The notes under the pieces: model-generated
Database searches by the model: none
What the model saw: only the letters and a program-made list of their open reading frames with translations
Told to the model about the DNA's origin: nothing
Translations under genes and position numbers: made by a program
DNA from: Xanthomonas citri pv. mangiferaeindicae
GTDB taxonomy: Bacteria; Pseudomonadota; Gammaproteobacteria; Xanthomonadales; Xanthomonadaceae
Assembly: GCA_002240395.1 (NCBI GenBank)
Contig: CP016836.1
Coordinates: 3,410,001 to 3,474,000, forward strand
Direction of reading: 5' to 3'
DNA: 64,000 bases
Part shown: positions 57,878-64,000 of the stretch, in pieces
How the letters are laid out: each line of letters opens with the position of its first letter
Numbering within the stretch: position 1 is the stretch's first letter

Positions 57878-59149
57878 TCAGCCGTACACCGGATGGCGCC
57901 GGCACAGTGCCACCACCTGCATGCGCACATGGTCCTGGATGCTCGTCAGCGCGTCGTCACCGATTTCGAGCGCGTCAAGCACATCGCACAGCCAGCCCGC
58001 CAACTGCTCGCATTCGGGTACGCCGAAGCCGCGCGTGGTCACCGCGGGCGTGCCGATGCGCAGCCCCGAGGTGACGAAGGGCGAACGCGGGTCGTTGGGC
58101 ACGGAGTTCTTGTTGGTGGTGATGTAGGCATCGGCCAGCGCCGCGTCGGCGTCCTTGCCGGTGTAGGGCTTAGCCGACAGGTCGATCAGCATCAGATGGT
58201 TGTCGGTGCCGCCCGAGACGATCGTATAGCCACGCTGCTGCAGCACCGCCGCCATGGCGCGGGCATTGGTCACCACCTGGCGTTGATAGGTCTTGAACTC
58301 GGGGCGCAGCGCTTCCTTGAAGGCCACCGCCTTGGCCGCGATGCCATGCATCAACGGCCCGCCCTGGGTGCCGGGGAATACCGCCGAGTCGAGCTTTTTG
58401 TAGAACTCGCTGCTCTGCCCCTTGGCCAGGATGAGGCCGCCACGCGGACCGCGCAGCGTCTTGTGGGTCGTGCTGGTCACGACATGGGCGTGCGGCAGCG
58501 GGTCGGGATACTCCCCCGCGGCCACCAGGCCGGCGACATGCGCCATGTCCACCCAGAAGATCGCCCCCACCTCGTCGGCGATCGCCCGCATCCGCGCCCA
58601 GTCCTTGTGGCGCGAATACGCAGAGAAGCCGCCGATCAGCATCTTCGGCCGCGTCTCGCGCGCGATCCGCGCCATCTCGTCGTAGTCGATCAGCCCGGTC
58701 TCGGGATCCAGCCCGTACGGCACGATCCTGTAGTGCCGGCCGGAGAAGTTGGCCGGGTTGCCGTGCGTCAGGTGACCGCCCTGCGCCAGATTCATGCCCA
58801 TGACCGTGTCGCCGGGCTGGGCCAGCGCGAGGAACACCGCCGCGTTCGCCTGCGCGCCGGCATGCGGTTGGACATTGGCGTAGTCGCAATCGAACAACGC
58901 CTTGACGCGTTCGATCGCCAAGCGCTCGGCGACATCCACATAGCCGCAACCGCTGTAATAGCGCTTGCCGGGATAGCCTTCCGCGTACTTGTTGGTCAGC
59001 ACCGAGTTCTGCACCGCCATCACCAACGGGCTGGCGTAGTTTTCGGAAGCGATCAGCTCGACATGATCTTCCTGCCGGCGCGCTTCGTGCTGGATGGATT
59101 GGGCGAGCTCGGGGTCGAACTCGGTCAGGGTCAGGGTGGCGTCGTACAT
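57878..59149 (-). CDS. glyA: Serine hydroxymethyltransferase
   Basis: 423 residues. PLP enzyme that converts serine + THF to glycine + 5,10-methylene-THF. Clear segments are [64 protein letters not shown], and [18 protein letters not shown] with the PLP lysine. Full family length. It starts 9 bp after the stop of pdxY, so it seems to be the last gene of the benE-yggS-GATase-pdxY-glyA unit, an unusual link between a one-carbon PLP enzyme and PLP supply genes. Confidence 0.97.
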   Translation of the reverse strand: MYDATLTLTEFDPELAQSIQHEARRQEDHVELIASENYASPLVMAVQNSVLTNKYAEGYPGKRYYSGCGYVDVAERLAIERVKALFDCDYANVQPHAGAQANAAVFLALAQPGDTVMGMNLAQGGHLTHGNPANFSGRHYRIVPYGLDPETGLIDYDEMARIARETRPKMLIGGFSAYSRHKDWARMRAIADEVGAIFWVDMAHVAGLVAAGEYPDPLPHAHVVTSTTHKTLRGPRGGLILAKGQSSEFYKKLDSAVFPGTQGGPLMHGIAAKAVAFKEALRPEFKTYQRQVVTNARAMAAVLQQRGYTIVSGGTDNHLMLIDLSAKPYTGKDADAALADAYITTNKNSVPNDPRSPFVTSGLRIGTPAVTTRGFGVPECEQLAGWLCDVLDALEIGDDALTSIQDHVRMQVVALCRRHPVYG

Positions 59150-59158
59150 GGCAATGGC

Positions 59159-60115
59159 CTATGGGGTGGGGAATGAGGAGGCGCGTGCGCGCGCGCTGGT
59201 GTCCGCGGGCTGGCGCGCCTGCTGCGCGACCGCGGTCGTGTGCCGACGTGGCGAGAGCGTGGCGTCGCCACGCAGGTGGCCCGGCAGCGGCAGCAACAGC
59301 TCGGCGCATTGCGCCTGTTCGGTCCGGCGCAGCGCCTCGACGACATGCCGGCAGGCCCGCGTCGTCGCGTCCCGCAGGCCCCGCCCGCGCAGCCAGTGCC
59401 CGGTCAGCGCCGCGCAGAACAGGTCGCCGGTGCCCTTGGGCGTGATCGCGACGCGCGGATGCCCGATCACCTCGGCCCGGGTGCGCGTGACCAGCACCAC
59501 CTGGGTTTCGTTCTCCGCCCAGGTGTCGGGGGCGGCACTGGTCACCGCCACCCATTGCGTGTGGCCGGTCAGCAGCGTCCGTGCAGCAGCGATCACGCTG
59601 TCGACGTCGTGCACGCACCGTCCGGTCAGCTGCGCCAACTCGAACCCATTCGGGGTCACGCCGTCAGCCAAGGGCAGCAGATCCCGGCGGTAGGCCTCAA
59701 CCAGACCGGCGTCGACATAGACGCCGTGGTCGTGATCGCCGATCACCGGGTCGATCACCACACGGAGGGCCGCGCATTCTGCCAGACGCGCCCGGACCCA
59801 GCGCGCCACGACCGCAGCCTGCTGCGGATTACCCAGGTAGCCCAGCAGCACCGCCCGCAGGCCCGCCAGCGCGCCGCGCGCCGTCAGATCCTGCAAGTAG
59901 CCCGCGACCCAGTCCGCCGGCAGCGCGCCGCCGTGCAGCGTCGGGTAATGCGGGGTATTGCTGAAGACCACGGTCGGCACCGCGGCCACCGAAAGCCCCA
60001 ATGCATCCAAGGTCGGCACCGCGACGGCGTTGCCCACCCGCCCATAGACCACTTGCGACTGCACCGAGACCACGTCCAGCGAGAGCGGCCGAAAGCCCGG
60101 CGGCGGTGTGGTCAT
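59159..60115 (-). CDS. pdxY: Pyridoxal kinase
   Basis: 318 residues of the ribokinase-like PdxK/PdxY family: [20 protein letters not shown] at the N-terminus, [33 protein letters not shown] and the catalytic-loop [16 protein letters not shown]. It phosphorylates pyridoxal to PLP in the salvage pathway. The last 30 or so residues ([18 protein letters not shown]) are a low-complexity tail beyond the usual 285-residue length. Its ATG overlaps the stop of the glutamine amidotransferase gene (ATGA). Confidence 0.93.
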   Translation of the reverse strand: MTTPPPGFRPLSLDVVSVQSQVVYGRVGNAVAVPTLDALGLSVAAVPTVVFSNTPHYPTLHGGALPADWVAGYLQDLTARGALAGLRAVLLGYLGNPQQAAVVARWVRARLAECAALRVVIDPVIGDHDHGVYVDAGLVEAYRRDLLPLADGVTPNGFELAQLTGRCVHDVDSVIAAARTLLTGHTQWVAVTSAAPDTWAENETQVVLVTRTRAEVIGHPRVAITPKGTGDLFCAALTGHWLRGRGLRDATTRACRHVVEALRRTEQAQCAELLLPLPGHLRGDATLSPRRHTTAVAQQARQPADTSARARASSFPTP

Positions 60116-60834
60116 CGCGTCATGTCCACCGCATCGTCGGCCTCGAGCCCGTCGAGCCAGGCGCCGAACACCGCCTGCGCCGCCCGCGGCAGATCGTCTC
60201 GCCTGGCGTGCGCATCGGCGCGCAAGGCGCGTGGATCGAGGCCGGCCTGCGCCAGTTCGCAGGCATGGCCGATCAACCACTGTTCGATGCGCTGCGGCTC
60301 GGCCTCCAGATGGCATTGCAGCGCGAGCACGTGCCGTCCGATGGCGAAGGCCTGATGGGCGCACGCGTTGGTCCCCGCCAGTCGGACCGCACCGGCCGGG
60401 ATGCCGAAACGATCGCCATGCCAATGCAGCACCGGCACGCGATCCAGCGCCGTCAGCGCCGACGCCTCGCCCGCAGGCGTCAGCATCAGCGGCGCAAAAC
60501 CGATCTCCTTGTGTCCCATGCTGGCGACATCGGCGCCGAGTGCACGGGCGATCAACTGCGCGCCCAGGCAGATGCCCAGCAGCGGACGAGTGCGTTGCAG
60601 CCGCTGGGCGATGACGTTGAGTTCGTCGGCGAGAAACGGATATGTCGCCTCATCGTATGCACCGATCGGGCCGCCCAGCACGACCAGCAGGTCGGCTGCG
60701 GCCAGCGCGTCGGCGTCGATGCGTTCGCGGCCGGCATCCAGATAGCGCACGGTGTAGCCACGGGCGACCAGCAGCGGCGCCAGCGTGCCCAGGTCCTCGA
60801 AGTGCAGATGGCGGATGGCCACGGCCGTCTTCAT
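60112..60834 (-). CDS. Class I glutamine amidotransferase-like protein
   Basis: 240 residues with the triad-type motifs of GMP-synthase-like amidotransferases: [15 protein letters not shown], nucleophile Cys89 in [15 protein letters not shown], and the His/Glu pair in [12 protein letters not shown]. It stands alone without a synthetase domain (YfeJ-like). It is not PdxT, whose nucleophile and oxyanion segments differ. Both ends overlap their neighbours by ATGA, placing it between a PLP-binding protein and pyridoxal kinase. Its acceptor substrate is unknown; a role in PLP metabolism is only suggested by position. Confidence 0.85.
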   Translation of the reverse strand: MKTAVAIRHLHFEDLGTLAPLLVARGYTVRYLDAGRERIDADALAAADLLVVLGGPIGAYDEATYPFLADELNVIAQRLQRTRPLLGICLGAQLIARALGADVASMGHKEIGFAPLMLTPAGEASALTALDRVPVLHWHGDRFGIPAGAVRLAGTNACAHQAFAIGRHVLALQCHLEAEPQRIEQWLIGHACELAQAGLDPRALRADAHARRDDLPRAAQAVFGAWLDGLEADDAVDMTR

Positions 60835-61646
60835 GCCGACGTCGCCTCGGTGCCTGCGGCATCGGGCCAGTAGTAGCTGTCGGGCATCGGGCGCGCACCG
60901 AAGATCGCCTGCCCCACCCGCACCACCGTCGCGCCTTCCTCGATGGCGATCTCGAAATCGCCCGACATGCCCATCGACAGCTCGTCGAGTGCGATGCCGG
61001 CAGGCGCGTCCTGCCGCAGCTGCTCGCGCAGCCCCCGCAGCAGCACGAAGCACCGGCGCACGCGTTCGGCGTCGCTGGAAAACAGCGCCAAGGTCATCAG
61101 GCCGCGCACGCGCAGCGCCGAGAACGCCGGCAGCGCCTGGAGGAAGGCCGGCACCTCGCCCGGCGCGAGCCCGTACTTGCTGGCCTCGCCGGAGGTGTTG
61201 ACCTGCACATAGACATCCAGCGAGCGACCCTCGATCTGCAGGCGACGTTCGAGCGCCTCGGCCACGCGCAGGCTGTCGAGCGCCTGGAACTCGCTGGCGA
61301 ATCGCGCCACCAGCTTGGCCTTGTTGGTCTGCAAGTGGCCGATGACCGACCACTGCAGGTCGCGCAGATCCTGCATCGCCTCCCACTTGCGGTGCGCTTC
61401 CTGCACCTTGTTCTCGCCCAGCAGCCGGCACCCCGCCGCATACGCCAGGCGCAGGCTGGCCTCGGGTTTGGTCTTGCTGACCGGTAGCAGGCGCACCGTG
61501 GCCGGGTCGCGTCCGACGCGGCGGCAGGCGGCCTCGATGCGCGCGTGGACTGTGGCCAGATTGCGGCGGAAATCCTCGACGCTGGTCGCTTCGGGATAGC
61601 GGCCGTGCTGGTCGTGGCCGGTCGGGGTGTCGAACGCCATCGCCAT
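60831..61646 (-). CDS. yggS: YggS family PLP homeostasis protein
   Basis: 271 residues of an alanine-racemase-like TIM barrel without the racemase C-terminal domain. It binds PLP through K58 in LLPVSKTKP; other hallmarks are LGENKVQEAHRKW, WSVIGHLQTNKAKL, VYVQVNTSGEASKYGL and LSMGMSGDFEIAIEEGATVVRVG. Family members carry or buffer PLP and influence amino-acid pools. About 40 residues longer at the N-terminus than E. coli YggS. The first ATG (61646) overlaps the stop of benE; a second ATG at 61640 is also possible. Confidence 0.94.
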   Translation of the reverse strand: MAMAFDTPTGHDQHGRYPEATSVEDFRRNLATVHARIEAACRRVGRDPATVRLLPVSKTKPEASLRLAYAAGCRLLGENKVQEAHRKWEAMQDLRDLQWSVIGHLQTNKAKLVARFASEFQALDSLRVAEALERRLQIEGRSLDVYVQVNTSGEASKYGLAPGEVPAFLQALPAFSALRVRGLMTLALFSSDAERVRRCFVLLRGLREQLRQDAPAGIALDELSMGMSGDFEIAIEEGATVVRVGQAIFGARPMPDSYYWPDAAGTEATSA

Positions 61647-62887
61647 CAGCGCACCGTACCGTCCAGCGGCAGCACAGCCCCCACCGCTGCCGGCTTGCGC
61701 TGCGGCCATCGACCGTTGAGCACCGCGTAGGCCACCAGCCCGATCACCAGGCCCCAGAACGCCCCGCCGATACCCAGCAACTTGATGTTGGCGGCCGCGG
61801 CCAGGAACGTGATCAGCGCCGCTTCGCGGGTCTTGGCCTCGGCCATCGCGCTGGCCAGGCTGCCGCCGATGGTGCCGAGCAACGCCAGGCCGGCGAGCGT
61901 GGCGATGAAGGTCGCCGGAAACGCCATGAACAACGTCGCCAGGGTCACCCCGAACACCCCGACCAGGACGTAGAACACGCCCGCAGCCACGCCGGCGATC
62001 CAGCGCTTGGACGGCTGTTCGTGGGCCTCACGGCCGGTGCAGATCGCCGCGGTGATGGCCGCGATGTTGAAGGCATGCGAGCCGAACGGCGCCATCAGCA
62101 GCGAGCCCAGGCCGGTCAACGTCACGATCGGATTGGCACTGGTCTTGAAGCCGTCGTTGCGCAGCACGAGCATGCCCGGCATGTACTGGCCGGTCAGCGT
62201 GATCAAGAACAGCGGCAATGCGACGCTCAACAACGCGTTGAACGAGAACACCGGCGGGGTGAACACCGGTGCGGCCAATGCCAGGCGCAGCCCGGAAACA
62301 TCGACCCGCCCCTGCAACAACAGGACCATCAGCCCCAGCACCAGGATGCCCACCACCGCATAGCGTGGCGACACCCGCTTGAGCACCAGGTAGGCGACGA
62401 TCAGCACGCCCGCCAGCAGCGGGTCCAGGCTCACACCGGCAAAGGCACCGATGCCGAACTGCAGCAGGATGCCGGCCAGCAATCCGGCAGTCACACCCGG
62501 CGGGATCAGCCGGATCACGCGCTCGAACCAGCCCGACACGCCCAGCAGCACGAAGGCAGCGGCCGAGATCAGGTAGGCGCCCACGGCTTCGGCGTACGGC
62601 GTCGTGGCCAAGGCAGTGACCAAGAACGCCGCGGCCGGCGTCGACCAGGCGGTGATGATCGGCTCACGGGTCGTCCAGCTCAGCACGATGCCGGTGACGC
62701 CCACCCCGATGGAGACCGCCCAGACCCACGAGGCCGTGAGTTCCGGACTCAGGCCAGCACTCTTGGCCGCCTGGAACACCAGGATGAAGGTGCCGCCATA
62801 ATTGACGATGACGGAAATCAGCCCGGCGATGACCGGGTGCGGAAGGTCCTTCCAGTGAACGGACGCAGACGTGGGGGCATGGGCCAT
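61646..62887 (-). CDS. BenE family transporter (benzoate/H+ symporter-like)
   Basis: 413 residues with about 12-14 membrane helices in the BenE fold: NYGGTFILVFQAAKSAGLSP, WSTPAAAFL, PPGVTAGLLAGILLQFG and GSHAFNIAAITAAICTGREAH. BenE is named for benzoate uptake, but no aromatic catabolic gene is present here. It is instead the first gene of an overlapping operon for PLP metabolism and faces a MocR regulator, so a vitamin B6 vitamer such as pyridoxal or pyridoxine is a reasonable candidate substrate. TAGGAG lies before the ATG. Confidence 0.88.
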   Translation of the reverse strand: MAHAPTSASVHWKDLPHPVIAGLISVIVNYGGTFILVFQAAKSAGLSPELTASWVWAVSIGVGVTGIVLSWTTREPIITAWSTPAAAFLVTALATTPYAEAVGAYLISAAAFVLLGVSGWFERVIRLIPPGVTAGLLAGILLQFGIGAFAGVSLDPLLAGVLIVAYLVLKRVSPRYAVVGILVLGLMVLLLQGRVDVSGLRLALAAPVFTPPVFSFNALLSVALPLFLITLTGQYMPGMLVLRNDGFKTSANPIVTLTGLGSLLMAPFGSHAFNIAAITAAICTGREAHEQPSKRWIAGVAAGVFYVLVGVFGVTLATLFMAFPATFIATLAGLALLGTIGGSLASAMAEAKTREAALITFLAAAANIKLLGIGGAFWGLVIGLVAYAVLNGRWPQRKPAAVGAVLPLDGTVR

Positions 62888-62926
62888 GGGGAACGGACGA
62901 CTCCTACAGCGGCATTGAGCTTGCGG

Positions 62927-62942
62927 CGCCTATTTATAGGCG
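62927..62942. promoter_or_regulatory. Symmetric element CGCCTAT-TT-ATAGGCG between benE and the MocR gene
   Basis: A 7-bp perfect inverted repeat that contains a -10-like hexamer on each strand (TATAAA on the minus strand for benE, TATAGG on the plus strand for the regulator). It lies in the 59-bp gap between the two divergent ATGs, so one bound protein could control both promoters. Confidence 0.6.
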
Positions 62943-62946
62943 GACA

Positions 62947-64000
62947 ATGGCCCGATTCGCCCAGCCACTTTCCGGCGATGGAGCAGACCACTTGTTCAAG
63001 CACGCCCAACTCGAGTCGGTGAAAGCCGCAATCGGCGACCCCGCGCAGCGCGCCTTGCCGCTGCACCTGCGGGTGCAACGCGCGGTGCGCCAATTGATTC
63101 TCGACGGCATGCTGGATATCGGCAGGCCGCTGCCGGCGTCACGGGCCTTGGCGACATCGCTCGGGGTCTCGCGCGACACCGTCGAGACTGCCTACGGCCA
63201 ACTGCACGCCGAAGGCTTCATCGAACGGCGCGTGGGCAGCGGCAGCTTCGTGTCCGAACGCGCGCAGCGCCTGCCCGGCCGTGGCAAGGCACGCCGCGCG
63301 CGCACCGACCGCACCGCCCCGCGCCTGAGCCAACGCGGCAGCGCCCTGTTCCAGCGCGGCGGCGTGCGCGATTTCCCGGCGCCACGCGCCTTCGTGCCTG
63401 GTGTACCGGAAACCCGCAGCTTTCCGCTGGCGACCTGGGAACGGCTCGAGCGTCAGGTCTTGAAGGAGTACGGCACCCGGGCCCTGCTGCACAGCCCGGC
63501 CCAGGGCATGGCACCGCTGCGGCAGGCCATCGCCGACTACGTCAACCTCGAACGCGGCGCGCGCGCCACGCCCGATCGCGTGCTGGTGTTGACCAGCTCC
63601 CAACAGGCCCTGACCCTGTGCGCCACGCTGCTGCTCGATGCCGGCGAGCGGATCCTGCTCGAAGACCCCGGCTACCACGGTGCCCGTAAGGCATTCGAGG
63701 CCGCGGGCCTGCAATGCGTGCCCGTACCGGTCGATGCGCACGGCCTGCAGGTCGCCCCCCTGCTCGACGCCAGCCGGCAGCCCGGCGCCCCTGCGCGTGC
63801 GGTGTTCCTGACACCGTCGCACCAGTTCCCGACCGGGGCGACGCTGGCCTTGGACCGCCGCCTGGCGATCATCGACTGGGCGCGGGAGCAGCAGGGTTGG
63901 ATCATCGAGGACGACTACGACAGCGAGTTCCATTACGCGGGCAAGCCGACCGCCTGTGTGCAGGGACTCGATCCGCACGAACGCACGCTCTACATCGGCA
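62947..64000 (+). CDS. MocR/PdxR-type GntR regulator with aminotransferase domain (cut by right edge)
   Basis: At least 351 residues. The N-terminal GntR winged helix (LHLRVQRAVRQLILDGMLDI, LPASRALATSLGVSRDTVET, GSGSFVSER) is followed by a linker of about 45 residues and a fold-type I aminotransferase domain (FPLATWERLERQVLKEY, LTSSQQALTLCATLLLDAGE, IIEDDYDSEFHYAGKP). The PLP lysine lies beyond the window. Such regulators bind PLP and often control PLP synthesis or salvage. Start: ATG at 62947 would be almost leaderless; a TTG at 62992 with GGAG 8 nt upstream is an alternative. Divergent from the PLP-linked operon. Confidence 0.88.
   Translation, partial: MARFAQPLSGDGADHLFKHAQLESVKAAIGDPAQRALPLHLRVQRAVRQLILDGMLDIGRPLPASRALATSLGVSRDTVETAYGQLHAEGFIERRVGSGSFVSERAQRLPGRGKARRARTDRTAPRLSQRGSALFQRGGVRDFPAPRAFVPGVPETRSFPLATWERLERQVLKEYGTRALLHSPAQGMAPLRQAIADYVNLERGARATPDRVLVLTSSQQALTLCATLLLDAGERILLEDPGYHGARKAFEAAGLQCVPVPVDAHGLQVAPLLDASRQPGAPARAVFLTPSHQFPTGATLALDRRLAIIDWAREQQGWIIEDDYDSEFHYAGKPTACVQGLDPHERTLYIG

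Noticed and set aside
60112..60834. Assignment of the amidotransferase as PdxT, the glutaminase of PLP synthase
   Set aside because: The motifs are those of GMP-synthase-like amidotransferases and no pdxS is nearby.
61646..62887. Benzoate catabolism locus
   Set aside because: Only the transporter name suggests benzoate; no ring-cleaving or benzoate-activating gene is present and the operon is for PLP metabolism.

Overview
The window is high-GC DNA (Xanthomonadaceae/Lysobacteraceae-like, for example a Lysobacter, Luteimonas or close relative; this is inferred from gene content and codon use, not proven). Supporting signs are a CopL-CopA copper locus, two large TonB-dependent receptors, complete branched-chain keto acid dehydrogenase and leucine-catabolism operons, and dispersed intergenic repeats typical of that family.

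Layout. 1-3.2 kb: left end of a copper-resistance operon (copL, copA) and a GAF-GGDEF-EAL signalling protein. 3.2-3.6 kb: a two-tRNA operon, Ala(GGC)-Glu(UUC), with a visible promoter and terminator. 3.6-9.4 kb: housekeeping genes yqiB, the divergent ppsR/ppsA pair, an intergenic pair of inverted dispersed repeats, orn and tadA. 9.4-32.6 kb: a large accessory island for peptide and D-amino-acid use. It holds an XRE-cupin regulator, two membrane-anchored beta-lactamase-fold hydrolases around a DgcA-type racemase, a POT peptide transporter, a Tat-exported M19 dipeptidase, a TonB receptor, the D-glutamate N-acetyltransferase DgcN, an atypical class A beta-lactamase-like protein, a YkvI-like transporter, a second DgcN-DgcA pair that is frame-broken, two LysR regulators, and a second TonB receptor-serine hydrolase-alpha/beta hydrolase operon. 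32.9-39.1 kb: bkdA1-bkdA2-bkdB-lpd-ilvE. 39.3-41.7 kb: an M28 peptidase and a membrane protein that look like one gene split by an indel. 41.9-49.2 kb: the liu leucine/isovalerate operon (liuA, B, C, D and mvaB) with a divergent TetR regulator. 49.3-51.1 kb: a divergent MFS exporter/HxlR pair. 51.1-57.2 kb: an AaeB-AaeX-AaeA-outer-membrane-factor efflux operon with a LysR gene. 57.4-64 kb: a carboxymuconolactone-decarboxylase-family gene, then glyA-pdxY-GATase-yggS-benE read as one overlapping minus-strand operon, divergent from a MocR/PdxR-type regulator cut by the right edge.

How the genes work together. The island at 9.4-32.6 kb reads as a pathway from outer-membrane uptake of peptides, through periplasmic cleavage, to inner-membrane import and conversion of D-Glu to the L series by DgcN and DgcA. 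Promoters of the first hydrolase gene and of the dipeptidase gene share a near-identical element (core TTCTCCGATCAGGA) placed just after a TTGACA box. A related perfect palindrome lies upstream of the XRE-cupin regulator gene, so that regulator is the likely controller. Similar elements lie upstream of the second TonB operon and of the M28 peptidase 30 kb away. The bkd, ilvE and liu blocks together cover leucine degradation to acetyl-CoA and acetoacetate, and also supply branched acyl-CoA primers for iso-fatty acids. At the right end, a PLP-sensing-type regulator faces an operon holding a PLP-homeostasis protein, a pyridoxal kinase, a PLP enzyme and a BenE-family transporter, which suggests a vitamin B6 salvage unit.

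Quality caveat: three places (about 24102, 24427 and 40712) show single-base losses in or beside G/C runs that break otherwise well-conserved genes, so either local gene decay or sequencing indels must be considered.
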